NCBI GenBank assembly: GCA_033060915.1
Contig: CM065382.1
Location: forward strand, 6,563,501 to 6,627,500
Origin: Euryodendron excelsum
Lineage: Eukaryota; Streptophyta; Magnoliopsida; Ericales; Pentaphylacaceae
Reading direction: 5' to 3'
Length of the DNA stretch: 64,000 nt
In this document: positions 26,373 through 38,257 of the stretch, one piece after another
How positions within the stretch are numbered: position 1 is the stretch's first letter
Layout: the number at the start of each line of letters is the position of its first letter
Program-made: the position numbers and the translations under genes
The notes under the pieces: model-generated
The model's database searches: none
What the model was told of the DNA's origin: nothing
What the model saw: only the letters and a program-made list of their open reading frames with translations

Positions 26373-26392
26373 GCTATATATAATATAAATGC
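26373..26392 (-). promoter_or_regulatory. Probable TATA box region of ceQORH
   Basis: On the minus strand the sequence reads ATTTATATTATATATAGC, 50-70 bp upstream of the ATG at 26320. A GA microsatellite sits just upstream at about 26406-26425. Spacing fits a TATA box with a short leader. Confidence 0.4.
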
Positions 26393-26459
26393 GTATGTAC
26401 AGACTACAGAGAGAGAGAGAGAGAAGGACGGAGGACGAAGCGAGGAATCCAATGGACGA

Positions 26460-27747
26460 CAATGGAGGACAAAGCAGAGGTAAAAGTGCGATAATGCAGT
26501 GTGCAGCGTTATTGCAACTGTGTGTGCACACGTGTCATCGTGAGTTTATCATTTGAAAATTGACGGAAATAGCCCTAATTAGTGATTACTTCCTGGCAAA
26601 TTCTTGCTCCGGATTCTCAGCAGGCCGGCATATTTGTGATGTGACGTGTATAATTAATTATAAATAAAAATATTATTTATTTTTTATCAACTCAATTATA
26701 TAAGTACTAAATGATATATTAAAAAATTGTTATTTTTTTTATTTGAGAATAAAATCAATCAACTTAAAAATTAAATTAATTAATTTAAAATAAAAATATA
26801 TATTTATTTATAATTAATTGAGTGTACCACTAAAGCGATGTTGTAGAATAATTTCTTCTGTATGAGTCCCACGATCTTCTCACTCTCGAACACAAGAAAT
26901 GCCAAAGAAATTGACGTTATTAGGCATAGAGACGCGCCTAGTAGCGGGTGCAATTACACTGGTTCTTTCTTTTTTGTCTTTAATATTTTTTATGAGTAAA
27001 CATTAAAGTAAAAGTTTATAAAAAATTAATTTTAATTAATAAATAAAAAAACAATAAAAAGCTATATATCTAACTTGCGAACTGATTCAAAGCGCGCGAC
27101 ACTAGAAGTTTCCTAATGACGGACATAAAATTTAAAATAGTGTCATTTTACAATTGGACAATAATTACTAAATATAAATCTTCGCAATAAATCCTACAAT
27201 TTACTAGTATAAAAATTATATTTATGGGTAATGCTACATGTAAACATAGCATTACTGTTATTTTAATTTTACTAGTATAGAAATTCATACATAATTTAAT
27301 AATCAAAGATAAATTTTTAGTGGTATGAGAGTCTTAATTACTGTTATTTTAATTTTAAAAATTACGTTGAGAGACAATTGAAATACACTACAATCTAAAA
27401 CCAAAGTAACAAGCTGTCAAGGATTGGGTCTATCATGTTGCTGTGTGGATGAATTTCTTCAAAGGGGCAAGTAAATGAAATAAATCACAAATACATAAAT
27501 TATTAATAAAACTGTCAAGGATTATTACTTTTTAAAAGTATTTTTCGTAAAATCTTATAAATAATTTTAACTAAATAATAAGTTCCCTGATTTTGTACCT
27601 TTGCAAAAAAGCCAAAAAAAAAACAGAGAGAGAGAGAGAGATGATGATGATGATGAATATCTAAATTAAAACTTTAGGGATTTCTATTATACAAATATAA
27701 TTTACACCCAAGAATTGCACAAACCAGCTCGAAAAAAAGAAAAAAAA
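26460..27747. other. AT-rich intergenic region
   Basis: It lies between the ceQORH promoter and the 3' end of the 149-residue protein gene. A weak inverted repeat (ATAATTAATTATAAATAAA near 26649 and its inverse near 26800) may be an AT-rich miniature element. GA and ATG microsatellites lie at 27626-27657. No gene is supported. Confidence 0.4.
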
Positions 27748-28197
27748 TCAAGCATTCTCTGTTACATATCCAATAGCTTCCAAGTAGTTATTCCACAAAT
27801 CAGTTATTATGGTTGAGATCATCTCCCAGAAACCTTCCAAAACCTCCGGTACATCTTTCAACAGCCCGTCAAGCGAATTTCTCGTCTGCTCCACCAGTCC
27901 TCCAACGGCCTCCCCTGTAGCAGCCGCGCCACCGGAAATGCCTTCCTTGACAAAATCAAACAGAGTAGAAATAAGAGTGCTTATCGCGTCCCAAACAAGC
28001 TCCAGAAAATACTCGATGCATGACTTGATGACATCAGCAACCTGTTCTAACCCGCCTTTGACGGCTTCCCCGGGGACTTTGAATGATTGGATGAGCAAGA
28101 CGAGAAGGTAGGCTGTCGCGGTGAAGATCAAGCGAGAAACGATGTTCGATAAGGCGCTTACGGCCGTGAAAATGATCTTCAGGAGGAAGAGAACCAT
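27748..28197 (-). CDS. Conserved plant membrane-associated protein of unknown function (149 aa)
   Basis: This is a single uninterrupted ORF from ATG (28197) to TGA. Residues about 3-42 are strongly hydrophobic (MVLFLLKIIFTAVSALSNIV onward to LLVLLIQSF), one or two membrane segments or a signal anchor. Then come amphipathic helices with Glu/Asp (EQVADVIKSCIEYFLELVWD, ISTLFDFVKEG), a small-residue linker SGGAAATGEAVGGLVEQTR and a C-terminal block (FWEMISTIITDLWNNYLEAI, GYVTENA). I recognise the C-terminal pattern from uncharacterised plant proteins and know no assigned function. The intact frame, sensible composition and TATA-like box upstream support a real gene. A role at a membrane is inference from hydropathy only. 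Confidence 0.75.
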   Translation of the reverse strand: MVLFLLKIIFTAVSALSNIVSRLIFTATAYLLVLLIQSFKVPGEAVKGGLEQVADVIKSCIEYFLELVWDAISTLISTLFDFVKEGISGGAAATGEAVGGLVEQTRNSLDGLLKDVPEVLEGFWEMISTIITDLWNNYLEAIGYVTENA

Positions 28198-28361
28198 GTT
28201 TAGGAGAAGAAGAAGACTTCAGGAGAAAGGAAAAGATCTGTGTTTTTTGTTATTTGTGTTGAGGATCCTTCAAACAATGTTGAAGTCTTCTAGGTCGTGT
28301 TTGAGGATTAGTTTATGCAGTTAGATCGTTGAAATTGTATTGGCTGATCTGTTTATGTGCA

Positions 28362-28371
28362 GTATTATAAG
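28362..28371 (-). promoter_or_regulatory. Possible TATA box of the 149-aa protein gene
   Basis: CCTTATAATACTGC on the minus strand, about 165 bp upstream of the ATG. It is the best TATA-like element near the start, but the long leader this implies makes it tentative. Confidence 0.3.
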
Positions 28372-28884
28372 GAGCAGTTGTTGCCTGCACATTTTTGCAC
28401 TTGAAAGTCATCAAGAAAAACATTTCAAATGGTTGTTTCTGTCTTATTAATTAGTATAATACTTAGTTAAATAATGAGGAAAACGTCTAAAAACATTTAA
28501 ATTACTAGTCTTGATTGGACGCGTTAGGAGAAATCAAGGATGAAATGGTCCATCTTCTTCTCCATCGTCCTCGAAACCTATCATGATCTTGATCTTGTCT
28601 GGCAACCTAGATGTGATCAAGAACATTAGTTTTGAAGTCTTTGATTATTTCTCCACAAATTCAATGTTAATAAATTTAGAGGATGATTTCTTACTTTTAA
28701 ATGACTTGCATCTCCATGTACGCCAAACACAGCCTAATAAGAAAGGGTATCCAAGTTCCAATGATATTTACATAGGGAAGCATCTTAATTCATTTCGGCT
28801 TTAGTGTTTGTTATATAAATAAACCTTAGTTGGGGTCTGAAAATGATTTGTAGAGCTATGACCTAGTCCCAGTTGTTGCCTCTC

Positions 28885-29160
28885 CCATGTATTATTGCCG
28901 ATCTACACTGCTATTTCAAATTTTGTATGATGTTGACACCAATGTTTTCACAAGTTTACTAAGCATCGTCTCGGCAATTTTTTTAAACTAAAAAGCAGTT
29001 AAATTCCGGGTTGGGTTAGGAAAATGAGAACTCTTACATGTATTATTGCCTTATCAAATAGAATTAGAGTAGAAATTTTGTATGATGTTAGACACCCCAA
29101 TGTTTTCACTAGTTTACCAAACATCGTCTCAGCAATTTTAGAAAACAAAACTAAAAAACA
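28885..29160 (+). repeat. Diverged two-copy direct repeat, spacing about 150 bp
   Basis: Both units contain CATGTATTATTGCC, ATTTTGTATGATGTT, CAATGTTTTCAC and CATCGTCTC-GGCAATTTT (CATCGTCTCAGCAATTTT in the second), in the same order. Identity is moderate, so this is an older duplication than the one at 4.4 kb. Non-coding. Confidence 0.75.
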
Positions 29161-29725
29161 GGAACCGAGATCAAACTACATACATAGCCACCTAATGCAT
29201 AACTACAAATATACATTCCACTAAAATGGTTTGGGATCAAGGTAATGCCATCCAGTTCTGGTGCAGTAGGCACACCAAGCCACCTAATGCATGGTTGCAC
29301 TGTTCGATATAAGAGAGTTTCCCTCATAAATTCCATACTGGAATCCTTGTATTATGAAATATGCTGCTAAGAAAAAACCATGGAAAGCAAGATTCAAAGT
29401 TTTACCACCTCAAAACTCAGCAGTGCACAATCTAAGAGCAAGAAGTAATAAAAGACTAACCGGCAGGATCTGGTAAAAGCCGCAGCAAAGAGAGCAAAGA
29501 TAACACTGTAACAGCAAGACAGCTATATTTTACTGATATAAGAGTTTTCGGGATTTCTCCATATTCCATCTAAACTTAAAATTATTTACAAAATAAGTGT
29601 ATATTGTATATCTCAAAATTCGCTGAGTACAAGTGCTGCCAGATATGAAAACAGAAGAACTCGTATATACATGAAAGACTTCAAAGTCAACTACCGAACC
29701 TTGCTCAGACTTCACTTCTCTCTAA

Positions 29726-32700
29726 TTAATTCTCCTTAAGCTTATATACAATGTCCACATATTCTTCTGCGTCCCAAAGGAAAGAACCAAAGGCAACAGC
29801 CTCCAAAACCATTCTCTTAAGGCTAGATAATGAAGTCAAAATCACCTCATCCGTCTCAATCAAACCCGTCTTCTCATCCCCAAAGAGTGCGCAGCTATGC
29901 TTCTCAATTAGGTCCACAGCCTCCTTCGTTTTTGGTTTTGCACACATCTGCAGTGCCTCAGGGTCAAATCCCATAACGTAACCCCTCAGTTTCTCACGTT
30001 CCTTTCCTCGGCTGCAAGACTCTTGACCCACTAATGTGGATCGTATGCTGCTGGTGCGGCCGAAGGCAATACTCTTTGACCCACATGACCACATTTCGGA
30101 CAGCGAAAGGGGGTTGCAATAGGTTATGCCCAGATCGTAGTTGGCCCCAACGAGACTCAGTTCCAGGTGGTGCCTCAACGAGGCGGACTTCAAAAAATAC
30201 CCATACAAGATGGAAGCAGTGTAGACTCGGCAGAGCTGGAGTCGTGGAATCTGAATTGTGGCCCAGTTATCTGCAACATTGGAGTCTGCCCTCCAGCCAA
30301 TGACAGCAGTCAGATGTTCCCTTATCATCTCCAAGACGTCAAAGCTGTGAATAGACTCAAGCTCCCAATCCTTCGAAGGGCATATCTCTAGTCTGCTATT
30401 ATAGATGCATCTAGAGAGCCTTGGAACCAAATGGACTCCGATCTCCTTAAATTTGTACAATACTAACATATACAGGACATCTTCAACTGCAATTTGGCAC
30501 TCCTGTTCTCTCAGTTCCGCAATCCTCCTGGATTTTAAAAGTAGCTTTGAATTAGTATGAAATGAGAATAATGCAGCTTCATCTCAATTAAGTAAAGATA
30601 GAACATCCGAATATTCCTAAAATGGTGTTTCATCATCACTGGTCTGCACTAGCATAAACTTTGTTGTCAAATTGCAACCCATGCATCAGTGATGCAGGTA
30701 CTTCCTCTATTGGCCCCTCCTCTACATTCTTGAGTGATGGTATTAGAGTCATTGCTAAGGTGCTTTGTACATGATATAGTAGAGGCCCAGTGGCCCACCC
30801 TTTTCCGGAAGCCTCGAGTACATTGACTCATACACAGATGACAATGGAAATTCCACCAAGTAAAATAGGGGCTGTTGGTGAAAGACACACAACCCACCTC
30901 TGACTAAAATATTCAATGAACAGAATGCCTCAAATGCCTCTTATCAGATTCAGAGCTTTCTTTAAGACTTATCATTCTTGTGCAAGATGGCTAGCCATGT
31001 GACTTTACTATGAAGGTCATCAAACACAACAATTGTACTGTGTTGTTTATGCAATGACTATTCAGCAACCTTACACCAGGACATGTAGAACCAGTACCAC
31101 AAGCATGTATACATGAATGGTACTTTAGAACCGCAAAGACGGGTAACAATGTTTCTCGGTCATATTCATATGTCAAGAAGGATCTAAACACATTAAACAA
31201 TTTTCTTCATGACACTCGACCCAAAAGAAACAAAGAACTCATAATTTTTTTTTTAATCAAAAATATTTTCTATTTATTAGTACTTTTGGTTTCTCAACTC
31301 TTTATTGACCCTTGTGTGAGTGATTGAGGGATGATGGGTCAAACAGGCAGAGAGAGGCCCTCTGGAAAGTTAACGACAAGAGCTAACTAAGCGGAGGACC
31401 ACCAGATGTAGAGAAGAGAGAGCAAAGGCAGTCCAACAAAGAGAGAGAGTGGCAGTATAGTTCAAGGGAACTAGAGACTCATGGAGATTCTCTTGTGTTG
31501 TTGTCTCTCTCTTGCAGAAGAGAGGTCTTCCCATTTTATAGGTGAGAGGGGCCCTTGAGGACTGGGCCAACCTATAAGTGCTCAGGTCTGATGGTCAACT
31601 CCCCTAAGGCCAACATTCCAAATGTCGGTTGCCGACAGGGATTCAATCAGATTTAAGTGGGGGAGTATGTCACAATCCTACATTAGATAGGAGGAATGAG
31701 GTCTTCGGCCATATAAGGGAGGTAGACAACACCACCTAACAGCTTGAGCTTGTGGAGAGAGAATAATGGTTCTCCACATGGATAGTCCACGTATACTGGT
31801 TGACTACCAAGGTGCTGGGGCCCATTTGAGGTAAGAATAGACCAGTCCACTTGAGACGCTTCCGCTGAAAACGTTACGCATTCTGCTAGCTTGAACTTAT
31901 GGAGAGAGGATAATAGTTCTCCACGTAGGTGATCCACGTATGCTGGTTGACTACCAAGGTGGTGGGGCCCATCTGGGATAAGAATAGATCAGTCCACTTA
32001 AGACGCTTTTGCTGAAAACGCTGCGCACACCACTAGCTTAAACTTTTAGGTCGGATAGCAAGCACTCGGCCTGTGACAAGTGATATCACAGTAGTTGACT
32101 TTCATTAAATGCTTTTGTTCTATTCTTCATTAATCCGCTGATGGAGTGTATTTGGTAGAGATCTTTCTCTCTCTAAGACCGATTAAAGGGGTTAAGGCCC
32201 TTGAGGGGGTGAGGTCAGCCTCTAATCCACTTATCCCTTGATAGTCTCACGCAAGGTTGACCCCGAGAGGGGGATCCTAGGTCTTCCTCCCAACCTAGAT
32301 CATGGAGTTGCTCTTATGAAAAATTATGGCCAAGCATGGAAATAGTGCTCGGTGGAGAGCTTCCATGGTCAAGCCAGGAGTTGCCGTTTGCGAAGCCATA
32401 GGTGAGGTGCTCTCGGGCAGAGATTTCCTCGTTCATGTCGAGGGAAGTGCCTTGAGGCCATATGTGGGCGAGGGCCCTGAGGAAGATGTCTCAAGGCCAA
32501 ATGTGGGTGAGGGCCGTGAGGGAGATGTCTCAAGACCATATGTGGGTGAGGGCCTATTTAGTACCTTAGCTAGGAGGAGGCCCTCTTTGCGCTATCCTCA
32601 GTTGGCAAGACTCAACCCTTAAGGAGAGCGTAATCAAGATACATCATTAGTCCACATGCCACCTCAGCCGGTTGTCACGTGGGACCAAGTGTATGGAGGG

Positions 32701-35064
32701 TGAGGAGATGACGTGGCACCGACGTGTCCTGTCACGTAGGGGAGTTGGACACATGTACCTCCAACCCTTCTTTTGAGAGTTCATTATACCTTGTCTTCTT
32801 CCAATCATATGCAATACTTTATCTTTTCATTTGTATATTACATTCATTTAATAAAAGTCTCATTGCATTTTTTTTTTTTATAATAGGAGTATCCCCATCT
32901 TCGGTGGGACTAATCCCCTGTAGGGAGTTAGCGCAACAACCCATCGCCACAACTCCCCACTTAATCACTAGTTTAATCCCTAGTGAGAATCGAATCTGAG
33001 ATTGTGCGCCTCACCACATAGTCCCTTACTCGCCCTTACCACTGGGCCACCTCGTGGGTGGGTCTCACTGTATATCTTTTATTTTGTAATTTGTTCCTTT
33101 TAGGAAATTCCATTTCATATTAGAAAGAATAAAAAGGCTAAGGCCAATTCACCAAAGTAAGAAAATATTAGCAAAGCAGCAAATCTTTAGGCATTTGAAA
33201 ATCTCATCTTGAGTTGGTCAAAAGAAGTATGAATGGCGCGTTTGTGGGGGAGGGATTAAACTCCTTAAGTATGGCATGGATGAAGAGGATGTTGTGTCTT
33301 CCCGTCTATTTGAATGGAACAAGATGCAATGTCAAACAACATTTCGTTCAATGTGAGATATCAAGCATAAAAAAGCAGAAGCAATTACTTACTTTGGGAT
33401 ATAGTAACCACTGAAACGCCAAAAGGGCCATGGCCGTCATGTACCTAGTATCCAAAAATGCTCATTTTGTAGTTCTATTACCGATAGCTACTAACATGGC
33501 TGCTAATTAACTATGACAACCACTTCAATCCTCCCATTGCAAGCCACCACTATTTAAATCCTCCTATTGCAAGACACCACAAGTTAACTTACTAGTGATC
33601 ACCATGCAGTTTTCAATAATCTCTCTCTCCAAAATCTCTCTAAGTTGCAAGAACCATAGCTCAAGGAGAATTTACTTTCTAAAGTCCAATATGATGCTCA
33701 CCTTAACAGGCTATTTTGAAATAATAGTTGCATCAATTTCTTGGAGCAAAATGCTTTAAACTAGGGCCTAAGGCTGCCTACCATAGAAATTGTGGTGGGT
33801 TTTGGTTATGGGACTTTAAGGGTTTTGGTTAAGGGTTAAGCTACATGAGAGGTTTCCCACATTTGAACTTTGGAGACATTTGTCCTTGAGAGAGTGAACT
33901 ATCAAGAAGTTTTATCTTTATTCTGATTATTCATTTTATTTTAGTTTGCTAAGCCAAATAAAGAAAATAGTATGCATATAGCTGTCACCATTAATGGGTT
34001 GAAAAGCACTGATTTTTGCCATGGAAAAGTTACGTAAAGCCTTAACGTTTGGATTAGCTAATTTACCATCTCATTTAATTGGCTTTTTTCCGTCTTTATT
34101 AGTTTTTCTAAACAAAGATTCGATTTTCTATGTTTTCATGAATTTTTAGGTTGTACTTTTCGCTTTTTTTGCCGAAAACCTCAAAAAGTTGGTAACAAGC
34201 CATAAGCTACTTAAATAAGCCATTTATAAACTAATCCAAAAGACTACAGCTTAAGCAAGGACTTTTCTCTGTAAAATTTTTGCTATGTGTATTCTCTCAT
34301 TCTATCTCGGTTTCCACTTCCATCTCCGAAGAAGGAAAAAAAACTCTCTTCATATCCTAAATTTATATTCTCAAAAATTCCCACTTCAATGTCAGCCACT
34401 AGAAATTCAATAACAAAAAATGTACAAAAGATGCCTCTTCGAACCCAGAGACTTTACCATCATAAACAGCAAGAAAAATTGATCGCGCGCACAAAAATTG
34501 ACAGATTGAGATTAACAAACATATACAGACATACAGAAATACATATAATCGTACGTTCATATATACACATACATATACATATATAATATAGACAAATTAA
34601 AGTAGCAGAGAATTCTAAGAAGGCAAAAACCTGTGAAGGCACGCTTCTTCAGAACTCAAGCTTAAATTCATGCGAGCTATCGCTTCGTCCCGATCATCGG
34701 CTAACTGCCCCAATTGTTTACCAACGGCGACATGAAAGTACTCCCGGTCATTCTGCAATACACTGCTCAGAAACTTCCCCGCCAACGACTTCGGCTCAAG
34801 GGGCGTGTTCAAGCTGCTGAATTCACAGTTACTCGCCCCCACACTGGCCACCACAATCGACGCTCTCCGATTATTCCGACCGCCCAAACTGACCGGCCGT
34901 CCGAACCGCCGGTCACCCAAGAAGTTGAGAAAAGAAGGAATTTGTGGTTTGTGACTGGAGACGAGTCTGTGAAGCCCTTGGGACGACGGCTTCACAGTGT
35001 TCTTCACCGCCGCGGGTAAAGATTCGAGAACGAGAGGTTTATTGTAGGAGAGGCAATAGTCCAT
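29726..35064 (-). CDS. UV-B-induced protein At3g17800-like, chloroplast-targeted (DUF760 family)
   Basis: Exon 1 is 34631-35064 and exon 2 is 29726-30527. They join in phase (codon split AG|G) to give 411 residues. The start at 35064 reads MDYCLSYNKPLVLESL. The first 70 or so residues are Ser/Arg/Lys-rich with few acidic residues, as in a chloroplast transit peptide. The body shows PKSLAGKFLSSVLQNDREYF, RIAELREQECQIAVEDVLY, YKFKEIGVHLVPRLSRCIYN, GYFLKSASLRHHLELSL, GYVMGFDPEALQMCAKPKTK and a C-terminal FGSFLWDAEEYVDIVYKL. These match the family of Arabidopsis At3g17800, whose transcript rises under UV-B and whose biochemical role is not established. The donor of exon 1 (AG then GTTTTTGCC) is weak. 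The 4.1-kb intron holds a SINE and several tandem repeats. A possible TATA region (TATATATACATATATAT, minus strand) lies near 35120-35140. Confidence 0.88.
31739..32037 (+). repeat. Two-copy tandem repeat, period about 150 bp, in the DUF760 gene intron
   Basis: Both units run AGCTTGA-CTT-TGGAGAGAG, GTTCTCCAC, TGGTTGACTACCAAGGTG, GGGGCCCAT, AGTCCACTT-AGACGCTT and GCTGAAAACG. The surrounding 31560-32870 stretch looks transposon-derived, for example GAGTATGTCACAATCCTACA near 31664, resembling an LTR start. I could not define element ends. Confidence 0.7.
32454..32554 (+). repeat. 39-bp tandem repeat, about 2.6 copies
   Basis: Units of the form CATATGTGGGCGAGGGCC then TGAGGAAGATGTCTCAAG follow one another with few changes. 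They create a plus-strand repeat of type VGEG-E-DVSRPY in one frame. I regard this as a by-product of the DNA repeat, not a gene. Confidence 0.8.
32868..33061 (-). mobile_element. tRNA-derived SINE in the DUF760 gene intron
   Basis: On the minus strand the element begins CCCACCCACGAGGTGGCCCA. An A-box-like TGGCCCAGTGG lies at 33049-33039 and a B-box-like GATTCGATTCTC at 32996-32985, about 45 bp apart. It ends in an A-rich tail (T run at 32868-32879 on the plus strand). The flanks GTCTCATTGCA (32857-32867) and GTCTCACTGTA (33062-33072) form an 11-bp target-site duplication with two mismatches. Length, internal RNA polymerase III promoter, tail and duplication all fit a plant SINE. Confidence 0.85.
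34045..34246. mobile_element. Possible miniature inverted-repeat element
   Basis: CGTTTGGATTAGCTAA at the left and AACTAATCCAAAAG at the right form a short imperfect inverted repeat around an AT-rich body that also holds AAGCCATAAGC-type motifs. No target-site duplication is evident. Confidence 0.3.
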
Positions 35065-35149
35065 CAACAGAGTGGGGAAAATCTAGAGGGGAGTGTTTTT
35101 GTATGTTAAAGCCATTAATGAGGATATATATGTATATATACACAATAGA

Positions 35150-38014
35150 AATGGATAGAGAATTTAGAGAGAGAAACGGGAAGAAGATAAGGATTTGGGG
35201 CTGCTAGTGGGGAGCTGTTACTGGCTGTCACTGTCAGGTTTCGCGGAATCGGTGGGCTAAGCCAATCTCGACCGTGACGTCTGGAAAGAAATCTATAGAA
35301 TATTCTTCAAAATTAAAAAGAAAATAAATATCCAAAAATACGGTATATTGGGCAATGACTAACACTAATTACAAAGCGCGCCTACCTATTGAGTGTGTTG
35401 AGCAGTTCAGTAATTAACACGATTCACTGGGCCATAGCGGTTATGGTTTAAGTAAGTAGCTATCGATGCTGTTATAAAAAGTGAACACCTTCAGTTGTTG
35501 AGGATGGGTAATACTATTTAATTTTTTTAAATAGTTTTAAACAGTTAAAAAAATTAAATAGAAAATTTTTAATATTTCAAAAGATAATATAGTAAATTAT
35601 GAAATTAATTTTTCAACCACTCAAGATTTCTATTTTTTCTCTACATTTACAAATTGATCTCATCCATGTAGTGATTTCTATTTATTCTCCACTCTTACTT
35701 AAATTGATTTCACCCATATGGGGCACCCCTCTAATGTTAGTAAAAGATAAGATAGCACAAACAGGTATAATATGTATTTGAGAAATATAATTTTTTTGGC
35801 ATAAAACTATGAAAAAAAATATATATTTTGAATCTGTATTAGTACAATTATTGGTCAAAATTTTCCGAACAGAAATTAAGGCAGCATATATATGATAAAT
35901 ATTTTAAGAAAAATTTATTTCCATAGAATTTTATACAAAAAAAAATTATATAAGAATGAAGTGATGATATTTATGAAATTGTGAGTCAAAATAGCCGGTA
36001 TTTTGTTTTGAAATGAAAAAATTACAAAGATCCACATCATATATATTTATGTATATACGTTGTGTTTGTTCTTATATTTTGCCTCTTTCTTAAGTGAAGT
36101 TTAAGTGATGCTCTCTATGCTATTATACTTTTAAAATGTCACGTCACAGGGACAATAAAGGTGTTTACTAATTGTTTTATGCGCATAGATATATATGAGT
36201 TGTGATTGGTAACTTTTTGAATAAGCTATTTTGTTATACTAATCCGATTAAGTTTGCTATTAGATACACAAATTCCATTTTGGAAAAAATTATAGTAATC
36301 TACTAGTAAAAACTCTTTTTTTATTAATAATACTCCTAAATGCCCACAAATTTTTATTCTGATCTAATAAAGTTCTCAATTTAAATGTAAAGTCATAACC
36401 AATAAAGTTTTTTATTTAAATACGAAGTCTTAACTAATTAAATTTTTAGATTCAACTAATTAAAATAGCGGATCTTTATAAATATCACTGTAAACCCATT
36501 CTTGCGGGTGTTTTGTTGGTATAGTATTGCTCTTTTTATTTGTATACATCACCATGATCAGTATTCTGATTTTTATTAGCTTTTCAAAATATATTGTTGA
36601 CAGCCATTCAAGTCATATAATCTAATGTGTTTTGGAGTGCATTCTTCCAAGATATTGATAGAAAAGAGTTTAGTCCATCTTAATCTCCTATTCCACATTT
36701 CAACTATCAAAATATTGTTCCAAGAAAACATGTTAAGGCTTCAATCCAAATTAAAAAAATTGAAAATCTCACAGACATAAGGGAGGCTAAAATTGTCCAA
36801 ATCAACATTTGTCCTTCATTTGCTTCACTTTGATATGTGTTTTTTCTTTTCTTTTCTTTTCCTTCATTTTTTTCTTTATGGAAGGGAAAGGCTTAAAATT
36901 TTTATTCACATGCCATGCGGTGTGGGATGACCAACCTTAGATATTTCCTTCATCTCAATTTGATAAATAATTTCACAAAATTTGAATTTAGAAAATCATT
37001 CACGGATTTGATTTGATCTGCTTGGACCACCTCTTCAATGGTTTCAAAACTTGGGCGTTGGGACTTCTCGAGCTTGAAACAAAGATACTAATGCCAATAG
37101 CTTAAAGATACAACAAAAGACAGCATTGGGCAACTAAAGAGTAACAAGAGAGAAGAAGGTGACAAAAGGGAAGCAAACGGAAAAGACTAGCCAGACAATT
37201 TCAAAGGATAAAGACTTGCTCCAACCTAGACGGTAGGCATTTTTATTGCCCGGTTTACACGGTAGTATACCATTTTGTCAAGTACAAATTCTAATATCTT
37301 TTAGGACATAGTCATTCATGAATGGGATCAAGTATCTAGAGTAATAGAAGTAAATTAACAATACAATTTTAAAAATTGTGCTGTCCCGTAACTAAAGCAT
37401 AGGAACTCCTTCAAAAGAGAGAAATAATCAAGTTCCTTGAACATATCAAACAAGTACCTAACTTGTTTTTAAATGCTCTGTAATTTTTTAAGGGTCTGAT
37501 TGGTTTGACTTGGTTCCAATTTTAATTCTATTGTTTAAAAGTTTGGTGTTCTAAGAGCTTTAGTTTATATCTAATGGAATACAGCCTAAAAAGGACAAGT
37601 AGGGTTGCAACCAATGGAAAATATATTATATCTTAGTTCCGACATTGATCATATAATATATATATATATATATAATGGTCTCAGCCTGTAAGTGTGCATG
37701 CACCTCTCACTCTGTCTTGGGCAATTGTGATCACTTTTCTTGACTTTTATTCATTTATCCACTCACTTTAATATCTAAGTTAGCCTTGTCCATATCTAAA
37801 AGTGAAGGACAAAGAGCAGAACAAGATAACCCATTAACTTTCTCTCAACCATAGATAGCTATTCCTTCGCAGCCAGTCATCCCAAACCAACCCAATGCAG
37901 CCCTTGTCGACCCTTCAAATGTTTAGCCATTGTCATTGCTTAAGGCCGGATACAAAACCTGAAATAGCCTCAAAGAAATCAAAGCGGACCAAGATTTTTC
38001 TCAAGTGAAAGAAA
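35150..38014. other. AT-rich intergenic region
   Basis: No gene is supported between the DUF760 gene promoter and the first peptide gene. Contents seen: a diverged two-copy repeat near 36369-36440 (AAAGTT, TTTAAAT, AAGTC, AACTAAT pattern), TTTTC repeats at 36841-36865 and a TA microsatellite near 37655-37675. Confidence 0.5.
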
Positions 38015-38257
38015 ATGAGTATGCCCCGCAACTTGAAGTCATGGTGCAGGTTGTGTTTTGCTTTGCTGTGCATGTTTTTAATCCATGCAGAGGCACATCC
38101 TCTGAAATACAGATACACCATTGATCCATGCAGAAAACCAGGCGGGCCTCACCAAGGCTGCCCCCACAAGGGCATGGAGCATAGGCCATCTCGGCCGAGC
38201 CAAAACTTACCAATGTGGTTTCACAGAAATACCCTGGTGGTGCCACGGCCAAGATGA
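38015..38257 (+). CDS. Secreted RALF-related peptide gene lacking the C-terminal RALF block (80 aa)
   Basis: The ORF starts with a signal peptide: basic n-region (MSMPRNLKSW), hydrophobic core (LCFALLCMFLIHA) and a likely cut after HAEA. The mature part begins KYRYTIDPCRKPGGPHQGCP with Cys39 and Cys49, the same C-x9-C spacing and DPC-x-x-PGG core as the two RALF-like genes downstream. The NPY-x-RGC block and second cysteine pair are missing; residues after about 54 (MEHRPSRPSQ and on) resemble nothing in the siblings. A different frame over about 38195-38255 reads Y-x-C-G-x-T-E-I with a later CHG, which could be the remains of the block after a frameshift. It is either a diverged two-cysteine peptide or a decaying copy. 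No clear TATA box was found upstream. Confidence 0.6.
   Translation: MSMPRNLKSWCRLCFALLCMFLIHAEAHPLKYRYTIDPCRKPGGPHQGCPHKGMEHRPSRPSQNLPMWFHRNTLVVPRPR

Noticed and set aside
32326..32622. Plus-strand ORF with VGEG-type amino-acid repeats
   Set aside because: The repeat comes from a 39-bp DNA array inside an intron of a gene on the other strand.
32985..33049. tRNA gene suggested by A and B boxes
   Set aside because: No cloverleaf can be drawn, and the A-rich tail with flanking duplication identifies a SINE.
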